Below are positions 38,867 through 47,378 of a stretch of DNA of 64,000 nt, in pieces. Numbering within the stretch: the first letter of the stretch is position 1; each line of letters starts with the position of its first letter. The notes under the pieces are model-generated. The model did no database searches and was not told the DNA's origin. It saw only the letters and a program-made list of their open reading frames with translations. The stretch comes from Anatilimnocola floriformis (lineage in GTDB: Bacteria > Planctomycetota > Planctomycetia > Pirellulales > Pirellulaceae): assembly GCF_024256385.1 (NCBI RefSeq), contig NZ_JAMLFW010000001.1:2108001-2172000 (forward strand), read 5' to 3'. Position numbers and translations under genes: made by a program.

Positions 38867-39649
38867 CTAAATGAAGGCCCGATCGAGATGCGTGTAACCT
38901 CCATCTACGTGAATCAGCTGCCCCGTCGTGTGACTTGATCGTTGCGAGAGGAGGAAAACCACCATGTTGGCGATTTCTTCGGACTTCGTCATCCGTCGCT
39001 CGTAAGGAATGCGCTGTTCGATCTTGCGGCGTTCACCGGCAGGATCGCCGAGCGTTTGAATCCATTTTTCGTAGAGCGGCGTCCAGCACTCGGCGACGAT
39101 CACGGCGTTGACGCGGATGTGATACTTCGCGAGTTCGATGGCCCATTCGCGTGTCAGGGCATTGCGACCGCCATTCGCCGCGGCGTAGGCCGAAGTATGT
39201 CCTTGGCCTGTTTCGGCGACCTTCGAGCCGATGTTGACGATCGCGCCTTGGGACTTTTTCAGTTCGGGCAAGGCATGCCGGACGACTTCATAGTAGTGGA
39301 TCAGATTCCGCTGCAGCGAACGGATAAAGTCGTCGACGTTTCCTTCCTCAAGGCCGATGTTGTCGTTCACGCCGGCGTTGTTCACCACGCCATTGATGCG
39401 GCCGAATTTGGCGACTGCTTGTTTGACGGCGGATTCGCATGCGGCGGGATCGGTCAGTTCAGTGGCGATGCCATGCGCACGGCCACCAGCAGTGACGATT
39501 TCGGCGACGGCGGTTTCATTGTCGGCCTGGTTGCGGCCAATGATCACAGCGATCGCTTTTTCAGCGGCGAGCACATCGGCGATCGAGCGGCCGATTCCTT
39601 TCGCGCCGCCGGTGACGAGGACGACGTGATCTTGCAGTTGTAGGTCCAT
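38867..39649 (-). CDS. SDR-family oxidoreductase lacking the catalytic lysine
   Basis: 260 residues. Short-chain dehydrogenase with VLVTGGAKGIGRSIADVL (NAD(P) binding) and GVVNNAGVN. The catalytic motif reads SAYAAANGGRNALTREW; the canonical YxxxK is YxxxN, because codon 39173-39175 is AAT for Asn. The catalytic Ser should be in NIGSKVAE. VDGGYTHLDRAFI closes the protein. I use the ATG of MDLQLQD; the frame extends 45 codons upstream. Loss of the Lys could mean a changed reaction or no redox activity. Confidence 0.82.
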   Translation of the reverse strand: MDLQLQDHVVLVTGGAKGIGRSIADVLAAEKAIAVIIGRNQADNETAVAEIVTAGGRAHGIATELTDPAACESAVKQAVAKFGRINGVVNNAGVNDNIGLEEGNVDDFIRSLQRNLIHYYEVVRHALPELKKSQGAIVNIGSKVAETGQGHTSAYAAANGGRNALTREWAIELAKYHIRVNAVIVAECWTPLYEKWIQTLGDPAGERRKIEQRIPYERRMTKSEEIANMVVFLLSQRSSHTTGQLIHVDGGYTHLDRAFI

Positions 39650-39796
39650 GGGGCTCTCGGATTGCTTCGGCGGTGCGTCGGAAGAGGGACATGATAACCA
39701 GCCGCCGAGTCCTATTGTCAGCCAGCGGGGAACATCGCGACAATGTGACCACTTCAATTGATCCTGCGCACACGCAGCAAACACCCCGGAGCTTTC

Positions 39797-40855
39797 ATGG
39801 AAGCCTCATCGTACGAATTTCTCAAGCAACTGCTCCACACGCCCAGTCCCAGCGGTTACGAACGGCCGATTCAGGACGTCGTTCGCAAATACGTTGCTTC
39901 GTTCGCCGATACGGTTCGCACCGATGCTCACGGCAACGTCATCGCCTGCAAAAATCCCGAGGCGAAGGTACGCGTGATGTTCGCCGGTCACTGCGATCAG
40001 ATCGGCATGCTCGTGACGCACTTTCACGACAGCGGTTTCATTTACGCACAGACGATCGGCGGTTGGGACCCGCAGCAACTGATCGGTCAGCGAATGGTGA
40101 TCTGGGCCAGCGGTGGGCCGATTCCGGCGGTCATTTCGCGCAAGCCGATTCACTTGCTGACGGACGAAGAACGTAAGCAGGTTGTGAAGCTCGACGATCT
40201 GTGGCTCGATATTGGCGCCAAGACCAAGCAGGAAGCTCAGGAGTTGGTCCGCATTGGCGATCCAGTGACGCTGCAACTCGGCTTGGTCGAAATGCGGAAC
40301 GGCCTGGCCAATTCGCCGGCGATGGATAACAAGACTGGCTTGTGGACGGTGATTGAAGCCCTCCGCCGTGCCTCGCTGCAATCGCTGCAGGTCGGCGTGT
40401 ATGCAGTGTCGACGGTGGCCGAGGAAATCGGTCTGCGCGGCGCACAGACGAGCGCCTTCGGTGTCGATCCGCACATTGGCATTGCAGTCGATGTAACGCA
40501 CGCGACCGATTGCCCCACGATCGACAAGCGGCAGCAAGGCGATATCGCTCTCGGCAACGGCCCGGTGATCTTCCGCGGTCCGAACATGAATCCAGTCGTC
40601 ACGGAGCGACTGATCGCAACGGCGAAGGAGAAATTGATTCCCTTTCAAATGTCGGCCAGCGGCCGAGCCGTTCCCAATGATGCGAACGCGCTGCAGTTGA
40701 ATCGCGCTGGTGTCGCGACGGGCCTGGTGAGTTTGCCGAATCGGTACATGCACTCGGCCGTGGAGATGGTGGCGCTCGAAGATCTCGACCGCGCTGCCGA
40801 TCTGCTGGCGGCATTTGTGGTTGGTTTGAACGGCGACGAAGACTTCACGCCGTAA
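39797..40855 (+). CDS. M42-family metallopeptidase
   Basis: 352 residues. Family M42 (glutamyl aminopeptidase/deblocking aminopeptidase) uses two metals. Ligand motifs: FAGHCDQIGMLV (His), SPAMDNKTGLW (Asp), VAEEIGLRGA (catalytic Glu and ligand Glu), AVDVTHATDCP (Asp) and NRYMHSAVEMV (His). Cytoplasmic, with no signal peptide. GGAG lies six bases before the ATG. The stop overlaps the convergent MFS gene by 11 bases (40845-40855), so the two mRNAs would be antisense at their ends. Confidence 0.9.
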   Translation: MEASSYEFLKQLLHTPSPSGYERPIQDVVRKYVASFADTVRTDAHGNVIACKNPEAKVRVMFAGHCDQIGMLVTHFHDSGFIYAQTIGGWDPQQLIGQRMVIWASGGPIPAVISRKPIHLLTDEERKQVVKLDDLWLDIGAKTKQEAQELVRIGDPVTLQLGLVEMRNGLANSPAMDNKTGLWTVIEALRRASLQSLQVGVYAVSTVAEEIGLRGAQTSAFGVDPHIGIAVDVTHATDCPTIDKRQQGDIALGNGPVIFRGPNMNPVVTERLIATAKEKLIPFQMSASGRAVPNDANALQLNRAGVATGLVSLPNRYMHSAVEMVALEDLDRAADLLAAFVVGLNGDEDFTP

Positions 40856-42062
40856 GTTTTCGGCGATCCGTTCGCAACAGCGTTTCGTGCAGCAGCAGGA
40901 TTGCGACTGCCAGGAAGACGCCGAACTGCGCGATGGCTTCCAGGCTGACGTACTGCGCGAGAAAACCGGCGATCGCTGGCATCGCAGCGCCGCCAATCGT
41001 GGCGGCGCTCACTTGAAAGCCGATCGCATGGGCTGCGTGATTGGCGCCCAATCGCGCCGGTGTGCGCGACATCAAACCGGGAAAGATCGGCGCCAGGCCG
41101 ATGCCGAGCAATACGAGGCCGGCGATGGAAACGGGCAGCGGTGCAAACGCAAACAGCAAGGTACCAATGACGGCGGTCACCGTACAGGCGCGCAGCATTC
41201 GATCGACACCAATCCAATTCGTCAGACCGCCGAGGAAGACGCGCCCCGCGCCGATCGAGCCGTAGTACACGCCGACGAGCACGCCGGCGGTCCCTTCAGC
41301 GACATGCCTCGATTCGATCAGCAGCGTGCAGGTCCAACCGCCGACCATGAACTCTAAACCGGTGTAGAGCGCGAAGGTCGCAATTTGCAGCCAGACGAGC
41401 GACTGACTGAGTGTCTCACGCATCGAAACGGGCAATTCCTGCGCAACTTCTTTGGTCGTATTTCCCGCATCCCACCATTTCAGCGTCATTGCAAAGACGA
41501 GCACCAGCGCCAAGACCAGCGATCCCACGATCGCATATCCGAGTCGCCAAGAATTCGCATAGGTCAGCGCTGCCGTCATCAGGAATGGCCCGAGTGTCGC
41601 GCCCAAGCTATAGCAGGCGTGCAGCCAATTCATGTGCACCGGCGAAAAATGGCTGGCCGCGTAATGGTTCAGCCCGGCGTCGATCGCGCCGGAACCTAAG
41701 CCCCAGCAAAAGATGCATGCCAGAAAAACCGCAAACAGCGGCGCGCTCGCATTGCCGAACATCGCGAGGGCCACGAGCAAACTGCTGAGCGTCAGCAACA
41801 AACCGATGCCCAACCGCTGCGCCAGCTGCCCGGCGAAAAAGCTGGAGAGAAAATAGCCAGTGCCCAGCGCAACCGAGATCGAACTGAAGGCGACCTGCGG
41901 CAGCTTGAACCACTCGCGCACGTGTAGCCAGGCGACACCGGTCACCGCATCGGGCAAACCGAGGCTGATGAAAGCGATGTAAGAAATGACCAGGAGCAGC
42001 ACGCCGCTGCTCGCGCCGGTTAGGGCGCTCTTCTTGGTGACATCCGTTTCTGCTGCACTCAT
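40845..42062 (-). CDS. Major facilitator superfamily transporter
   Basis: 405 residues with about 12 hydrophobic segments. LGLPDAVTGVAW in the first helix, and GLGSGAIDAGLNHYAA and HACYSLGATLGPFLM in the middle, fit the sugar/metabolite MFS branch. A hydrophilic central loop (WDAGNTTKEVAQELPVSM) separates the halves. Likely a metabolite transporter of the inner membrane; substrate unknown. It ends eight bases short of the TPR gene's strand mate and overlaps the convergent M42 gene. Confidence 0.85.
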   Translation of the reverse strand: MSAAETDVTKKSALTGASSGVLLLVISYIAFISLGLPDAVTGVAWLHVREWFKLPQVAFSSISVALGTGYFLSSFFAGQLAQRLGIGLLLTLSSLLVALAMFGNASAPLFAVFLACIFCWGLGSGAIDAGLNHYAASHFSPVHMNWLHACYSLGATLGPFLMTAALTYANSWRLGYAIVGSLVLALVLVFAMTLKWWDAGNTTKEVAQELPVSMRETLSQSLVWLQIATFALYTGLEFMVGGWTCTLLIESRHVAEGTAGVLVGVYYGSIGAGRVFLGGLTNWIGVDRMLRACTVTAVIGTLLFAFAPLPVSIAGLVLLGIGLAPIFPGLMSRTPARLGANHAAHAIGFQVSAATIGGAAMPAIAGFLAQYVSLEAIAQFGVFLAVAILLLHETLLRTDRRKLTA

Positions 42063-42069
42063 CCTGTCA

Positions 42070-43047
42070 TTAGAACAGATCGTCGCCCGGCTCGCGGCCT
42101 AGTAGTTCCGCCGCTCTCTTCCAATCGCGGTCTGCATCTTCCTCGCGGCCGAGTTCTTTCAGATTCAAACTGCGGTGATAGTAGATGACCGCGTCGTTGT
42201 GGTCGCGCTCTTGCTGTTTCTTCGCGAACTGTTTGTATTCGCGCACTTGAGTGGAGTCGGCCTTCTCGTGAGCCTTGTGAAACTCGCGCACGAGCAGCAA
42301 GTTTTCCACCGCTTCGTCAAAATCGCGTTGGGCCGCGGCAAAATCTGACTTTTTGAAATTGACCAAGCCGCGGGTGTCGACGCAGGCCATCACGCTAGCG
42401 CGGCATTCGGCCAGCATTTCAGAGGCTTCGGCAGTTTTTTTCTTTGCCGCCACAGCAGCCGACATCAGATTCTCGGCGTCCTTCAAGTTTGCTCTTGCGC
42501 CGGCAACGGCCGTGTCGGCATCGGCGAGCGCTGCGTCCAAGTCTTTTCCCCCGAGCGCTCGCGCATAGGCCAAACCGTTCAGCGCCTCTTGCCGAGTGGG
42601 AGTGCCGATTTTTTCGCTTAGATGAACGAGCTCCTGACTATCGGCGATGGCATCCTGGTAGCGATGCAGATGCTGATACAGGCGACTCCGTTCGGAGATC
42701 CAAGTCATGTACCAATGCGATCCTTCCTTCGCGCCGGTCAGCTGATCTTGCACATATTCGAGTGCCAACTCGTATTTACCGTCTTCCTTGTTCCAAAGGT
42801 ATTGGGCCCGCAAGTACTGCTCGTCCTTGGGCTGCTGCTTGAGCAGTTCGTTCAGCATTTCCGTGGCGCGAGCTTTTTCACCCGCGTCGCGCGCTTCGAG
42901 CGCGGAGGCAAATTTCCAAGCTCGTCGCTGATTGGGAATCTCGGTGATCAACACGACGCCGCCCAAGAGCAACGCCAGCAGCCAGAAAAAGCCAGGACCG
43001 CGCCGCTGGGGCTTGGATTGGTTCGTGGTGGATTGAGATTCGTTCAT
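42070..43047 (-). CDS. Membrane-anchored TPR-type protein
   Basis: 325 residues. A polar N-terminus, then one transmembrane helix, PGFFWLLALLLGGVVLITEIP. The rest is helical with TPR-like pairs (ARATEMLNELLKQQPKDEQYLRAQYLW, GKYELALEYVQDQL, DFAAAQRDFDEAVENLL, DAVIYYHRSLNLKELGREEDADRDWKRAAELLG). Likely a protein-protein interaction scaffold facing the periplasm or cytoplasm. It is directly followed on the same strand by the MFS gene (seven-base gap), suggesting an operon. The start is the ATG of MNESQS, not the open frame 20 codons further out. Confidence 0.7.
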   Translation of the reverse strand: MNESQSTTNQSKPQRRGPGFFWLLALLLGGVVLITEIPNQRRAWKFASALEARDAGEKARATEMLNELLKQQPKDEQYLRAQYLWNKEDGKYELALEYVQDQLTGAKEGSHWYMTWISERSRLYQHLHRYQDAIADSQELVHLSEKIGTPTRQEALNGLAYARALGGKDLDAALADADTAVAGARANLKDAENLMSAAVAAKKKTAEASEMLAECRASVMACVDTRGLVNFKKSDFAAAQRDFDEAVENLLLVREFHKAHEKADSTQVREYKQFAKKQQERDHNDAVIYYHRSLNLKELGREEDADRDWKRAAELLGREPGDDLF

Positions 43048-43322
43048 GCAGTCTTCGCTGTCGCCGCTAGCGAGTGGAATCGCGGAATGGATGTCTGCAC
43101 GCAGCATAACACCTGAGCTTGGGTAAGCTGTATGCCGGGTACGAGCTTTGCTGAATCAATCGACGGCGGCGGGCCGATGCTGTCGCAATTGGGGAACGGA
43201 CCGATTGATGGCCCAGTTCACCTCAACTGGTAAATAATTCTGAACAGGTTAGGATGTTCGGTTGACCTACGCTGGAGGCGGGCGGTCACGAACCTCACAC
43301 ATTTTTTCTGGGAGACCCGCCC

Positions 43323-44027
43323 ATGTTGCTTCGTAATCCTCGCCTGCAGAAATTGATTGGCGGAACATTCATCGAATGGCTGGGCATCGATATGGCCGCC
43401 CGGGCCGAAATGCTCGCCCTGATGATGCACAAGGATTGGAGCAAGCTCAAGATTCTTCGCCGAGCCCGCCGCGAACGCTGGTCGATGGTGACGAACTTCG
43501 AGTCGTTCATCGTCCACTCGCTGGCCACCGGTTTTGCCAAGACGCCCGGCGATTTTGCCGAAGTGGGCATCTATCAAGGAAGCACGGCCAAGGTCATTTG
43601 CGAAGCCAAGGGTGACAAGACCTTCCATCTGTGCGATACGTTCGAAGGGTTGCCGGAACCCTCGGAATCGGAAAAGCACATCGAAAAGAAGGGCCGCTTT
43701 GCCTGCAGCATCGAATCGATTCAGAAGTACCTGAAGGATTTCAAGCAGCTGGAATATCACAAGGGCTTTTGCCCCGACAGCGTGAAGGGCGTGCTCGACA
43801 ACCACAAGTTCAGCTTCGTGCATCTCGACGTCGATTTGTATCAAAGCACGAAGGAGTGCATCGAGTACTTCTTCCCGCGCCTCATTCCCGGCGGCGTGAT
43901 TCTGTCGCACGATTACTCGATTCTGCCCGGCGTCCGCCAGGCCTTTGCGGAGTTCTGCGAAGGACGGCAGGAACAAGTAATCGAACTGCCGACGACCCAG
44001 TGCATGTTGATCAAGACGACGATGTAG
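43323..44027 (+). CDS. TylF/macrocin-O-methyltransferase-like SAM-dependent protein
   Basis: 234 residues. FAEVGIYQGSTAKVICEA is the SAM-binding loop, FHLCDTFEGLPEPSESEKHIEKKG is diagnostic of the TylF family, and FVHLDVDLYQSTKECIEYFFPRLIPGGVILSHDY supplies Asp residues for metal binding. Such enzymes O-methylate sugars or polyketides; in this setting it may modify surface glycans, which is inference. GGGAG lies nine bases before the ATG. An insertion sequence begins 23 bases after its stop. Confidence 0.85.
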   Translation: MLLRNPRLQKLIGGTFIEWLGIDMAARAEMLALMMHKDWSKLKILRRARRERWSMVTNFESFIVHSLATGFAKTPGDFAEVGIYQGSTAKVICEAKGDKTFHLCDTFEGLPEPSESEKHIEKKGRFACSIESIQKYLKDFKQLEYHKGFCPDSVKGVLDNHKFSFVHLDVDLYQSTKECIEYFFPRLIPGGVILSHDYSILPGVRQAFAEFCEGRQEQVIELPTTQCMLIKTTM

Positions 44028-44049
44028 AGCACGAGGGAGGGCGAGGCTC

Positions 44050-45449
44050 TGTCACGCGACATAAAGTTTTGCCGGGTTGTGGGATTCGGTAGCATGAGTT
44101 CGTCTCGGGCGTCTGGTGAATTCGTTGCTGCGGAGATTCGATCATGCCTCGTGCTTTGGCTTTGGCGGTTCGGCGGGCGATTTGGCGACGATCTAAGAAT
44201 GGGCAGTCGGTGGCGCTCATCGCCCAGGAGTTGGAGTTGTGCGAGCGGACGGTGAGGAGCTTTTTGCAGCGGTTGCGGGCGCGGGGCGAGGCTGCGTTGG
44301 CGGCCAATTATCAGGCGTGCGGCAGAGAGCGTTCGCAGGATGCGGAAGTGGTGCGGCGGCGAACATTGCGATTGCGTGAGCAGCATCGGCGCTGGGGCGC
44401 TGAGCGTTTGCGAATTGAATTAACGCGGTGGTTTGTTGCGGCTCAACTTCCCAGCACGCGCACATTGCAGCGCTGGTTGCGGACCACGCGGCCTGCGCCG
44501 AGTGGTCGTCGCCAGGGCACGCGCGTGACGCGAGCAGAGCAGCCGCACCACGTTTGGCAGATTGATGCTGCGGAGCAGAAGCGACTGGCCAGCGGCGCGC
44601 CGGTGTCGTGGTTGCGCGTGGCCGATGAGTGCAGCGGCGCGGTGCTAATGTCGTTTGTTTTTTCCCCTCGGTCACTTCACGCAGGTTCCCGTGGTTCGCG
44701 TGCAGGCCTGTTTGCGGCAGGTTTTTAGCGAATATGGAAGGCCGCACGTGATGCGTGTCGACAACGGCGCACCGTGGGGTTCGTGGAGCGATCTCCCCAC
44801 CGCGCTCGCGCTATGGCTCATCGGCTTGGGTATTGAGATGCACTGGAACACGCCGCGCCGACCGCAGGAGAACGGCGTGATCGAACGAAGTCAGAGCCTG
44901 GTGAATACTTGGGCGGAACCGCGGCAGTGCCGAACTGTGCGTCAGTTTCAATCGCGACTGCGGCATGAAGATCGCTTGCAACGCGAAGTTTATCCCGCAA
45001 TTCACAAGCAGCCGCGAGTCGTGGCGTTCCCCGAGCTGAAGCATTCGGGGCGCACCTACACGGCAGGTTGGGAACGACGTCACTGGAACTGGGACCGCGT
45101 GCTTGAGCATCTCAGCACCTATTGCGTGCCCCGTCGTGTCGATCAGTCGGGCAAGATCGGGCCGTATCACCGCAAGCTGTTTATCGGCGCCCGACACGCC
45201 GGCCGCGACGTGTACCTGAGCTTCGACCCCGATCGCTTGGAATGGCTGGTGACCGATGAACCAGGCAACCAACTGCGAGCGATATACGCCTCCGACTGGA
45301 CTCCACACGCCGTGCGCACTCTCCAAGTGCCAGGGCCGGCGCAGCGTCGCAAATGAAAACACTGGCGTAGACAAGTGAACATGAAAGCTAGCTAGATCGG
45401 CAAAACTTTATGTCGCTATTAACGCGGCAAAACTTTGTGTCGCGTGACA
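44050..45449 (+). mobile_element. Complete insertion sequence with TIRs and 5-bp target duplication
   Basis: 1,400 bp. Ends 44050-44074 and 45425-45449 are 25-bp inverted repeats (TGTCACGCGACA...) differing at one base. The sequence GGCTC borders both sides (44045-44049 and 45450-45454), a 5-bp target duplication. A second, 20-base copy of the end motif lies inside the right end at 45398-45417. The TGT...ACA ends and DDE transposase suggest an IS481/integrase-core relative. The rejoined target would be GGCTC CCGCC GAGCC, a small hairpin. Confidence 0.9.
44144..45356 (+). pseudogene. DDE (rve-type) transposase split by a frameshift in a T6 run
   Basis: About 404 residues if joined. An N-terminal HTH (ALIAQELELCERTVRSFLQR) is followed by a DDE core: Asp in HHVWQIDAAEQKR, Asp in VMRVDNGAPWGS and Glu in RPQENGVIERSQS. 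Upstream frame 44144-44728 runs out of phase after VLMSFVF; the second frame begins PLGHFTQVPVV. Dropping one T from TTTTTT at 44658-44663 restores the protein. The first Asp lies in one frame and the second Asp and Glu in the other, so the unshifted product cannot be active. Slippage on the T run could produce the fused enzyme. Confidence 0.8.
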
Positions 45450-45662
45450 GGCTCCCGCCGAGCCGTGGTCGCGGTGGTAGATATCGCGACGCTGCACTCC
45501 TCTGTTCAAAATCAATCGATCGTCCTAGAGGGACATGAAATCGCGGGCGCGGCTCGATAGGAGTCTCGCACGCTCGGGTGGCACCCAAAATCTCTACCGA
45601 GAAATTTCGCAGTCGTAGTTGTTTTTACAATTACGACAGGTTTATGCTGTTGAACAGACCGC

Positions 45663-45693
45663 AAGGGCATTCGATTCCTGCGGCGCCCTTTTT
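45663..45693 (+). terminator. Stem-loop with T-run in the DUF1559 leader
   Basis: AAGGGC and GCCCTT pair around a 16-base loop and are followed by TTT. It lies 18 bases before the DUF1559 start, so it could be a weak terminator for upstream transcription or an attenuator. Confidence 0.4.
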
Positions 45694-45710
45694 CTCAGGG
45701 GTAACAGCGA

Positions 45711-46751
45711 ATGCGTCTCTCTCAACGCACGGTTCGTGAGCGCACTCCGGGCTTTACGCTCGTCGAGTTGTTGGTGGTAATCGCCATCATTGGGGTCTTG
45801 GTCGCCCTGCTATTGCCCGCCGTGCAAGCGGCCCGCGAAGCGGCGCGGCGATCTTCGTGTCAGAATAATTTGCGTCAGCATGGCCTGGCGACGCAGAATT
45901 TTCACGACACTTATTTGTTTCTGCCGCCGCTGCGCATCCATGGGGCCGAAGGGTGGGCCAGCTATTGGGTGCTGATCATGCCCTTCATGGAACAGCGGTC
46001 GTTGCAGGAGAAATGGGATCTCAAGCTGAAGTATGCGGAGCAGTCGCAGATCGCTCGCGAATCGCAGATCAAGAACAACTACTGCCCTTCGCGCCGTCCG
46101 GGCGGATTGAGCAAGTCGGAACAATTTTGGGTAGCCGATACCACAGCGCCGCCAGAACCGACGAGCGCGGGAACAACCGAAGATCGCTTCGGCCCCACGA
46201 ACAATTTGCCCGGCGCGGTCGGCGACTATGCTGCCTGCGTGGGCGACATGCGGGGCATTCCGAACGATCCCAACGCGCAGAACTGGTTCAACACCAACAG
46301 CAACGGCGCGATCATCATCGGCAGTCCCATGCCGGTTCCAGCCGCCGCTTCGGCGGGCGCACAAGTTGTGATGTTCAGCAGCAATACTCGCCTCGCCGCG
46401 ATCGAAGATGGCACGAGTAACACGTTTCTCGTTGGCGAAAAACATGTACCGCTGAAAATGTTCGGCCGGCTGAAGGTCGGCGACGGACCAATCTACAGCG
46501 GCGCGTGGTCGGCCTTTCCAGGACGAATCGCCGGGCTCGAAGATCCGCTGGCGCGCAGCCCAACCGACATCACGCCAAGTGCTGGGGTTGTCGACGGCAT
46601 CTATGCCCGCAAGTTCGGCAGCTACCATCCGAGCGTTTGCCAATTCGTCTTCTGCGACGGCAGCACGCGGGCCATCAAGACTTCGATTGATGGCGTGAGC
46701 TTGCGAGCCCTCGCTGTGCGCAACGATGGCGAGGTGATCAAGTATGACTAA
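45711..46751 (+). CDS. DUF1559 protein with prepilin-type signal
   Basis: 346 residues. [20 protein letters not shown] is the prepilin-like leader and [23 protein letters not shown] the usual follow-on. Near the end [30 protein letters not shown] gives the DG region of the H-x9-DG family. Presumably processed by a prepilin peptidase and exposed on the envelope. Its stop overlaps the lipoprotein start by eight bases, the familiar DUF1559-lipoprotein pair in planctomycetes. It lies just downstream of the insertion sequence. Confidence 0.88.
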   Translation: MRLSQRTVRERTPGFTLVELLVVIAIIGVLVALLLPAVQAAREAARRSSCQNNLRQHGLATQNFHDTYLFLPPLRIHGAEGWASYWVLIMPFMEQRSLQEKWDLKLKYAEQSQIARESQIKNNYCPSRRPGGLSKSEQFWVADTTAPPEPTSAGTTEDRFGPTNNLPGAVGDYAACVGDMRGIPNDPNAQNWFNTNSNGAIIIGSPMPVPAAASAGAQVVMFSSNTRLAAIEDGTSNTFLVGEKHVPLKMFGRLKVGDGPIYSGAWSAFPGRIAGLEDPLARSPTDITPSAGVVDGIYARKFGSYHPSVCQFVFCDGSTRAIKTSIDGVSLRALAVRNDGEVIKYD

Positions 46752-47175
46752 CGTCGTGCGGAGCCTAGCTCTGCTTTCGATTTTTGCGTTGCTGTTGCTC
46801 GCGGGTTGCAATACGAACGGCATTCACCCCGTTCGCGGACAAGTTGTTTGGAAAGACACGAAGCAACCGGCCAGCGAACTCGCCAATTCGCTCATCTCGT
46901 TCGAACAAGCCGAGACTCAAACGAGTGCCCGCGGCCAGATTAAACCGGACGGCACCTTTCAACTGACGACGAACGACGAAAACGATGGCGCCAAGGTCGG
47001 CGAGCACTTGGTGCTGCTTGTGGAGATTGGCCGCCTGCCGCTGGCCTCGGATCCGACCAAGCTGTCGCCGGGAAAAATCCCCGCCCGCTACGCGACTCCG
47101 GGTACCGACTTGCGCGCGACGATCAAACCTGGATTCAATCAGCCGACGATCGAGGTGGAACGGTTGGGGAAATGA
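46744..47175 (+). CDS. Small lipoprotein paired with DUF1559
   Basis: 143 residues. The signal ends in a lipobox, LLLLAGC, with Cys as the lipidated residue. The rest is a small beta-rich domain ([55 protein letters not shown]), like the carboxypeptidase-regulatory/transthyretin-like lipoproteins often adjacent to DUF1559 genes. Likely anchored to the outer membrane. The start codon lies inside the end of the DUF1559 gene, indicating translational coupling. Confidence 0.8.
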   Translation: MTNVVRSLALLSIFALLLLAGCNTNGIHPVRGQVVWKDTKQPASELANSLISFEQAETQTSARGQIKPDGTFQLTTNDENDGAKVGEHLVLLVEIGRLPLASDPTKLSPGKIPARYATPGTDLRATIKPGFNQPTIEVERLGK

Positions 47176-47194
47176 AGCTGCGGATTCTGAGGCA

Positions 47195-47300
47195 GGGGCT
47201 GGGAACTGGGGGCTTGGGACTAGGGAAACACAGGACAATTTTGTCCTGGCATTCCCTAACCCCCAGCCCCTAACCCCCAGCCCCTAACCCTCAGCCCCCA
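47195..47300. repeat. G/C-rich heptamer minisatellite around a palindrome
   Basis: GGGGCTGGGAACTGGGGGCT-like units on the left face AACCCCCAGCCCC units on the right, inverted around CAGGACAA TT TTGTCCTG (47231-47248). A second copy of the same design lies at 50113-50240. G-runs could form quadruplexes. It lies between the lipoprotein and DTW genes. Confidence 0.75.
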
Positions 47301-47378
47301 CTAGAATGTCTCCGAAACCGGTGACCGGTTTTCGCCGCTCGCGTCCGGCCCTTAGTACGCAATCGCTGGATTCAATTC

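Noticed and set aside
39806-40996. 396-codon open frame opposite the M42 peptidase
   Set aside because: It overlaps a gene with all metal ligands in place and has Arg-rich, featureless sequence.
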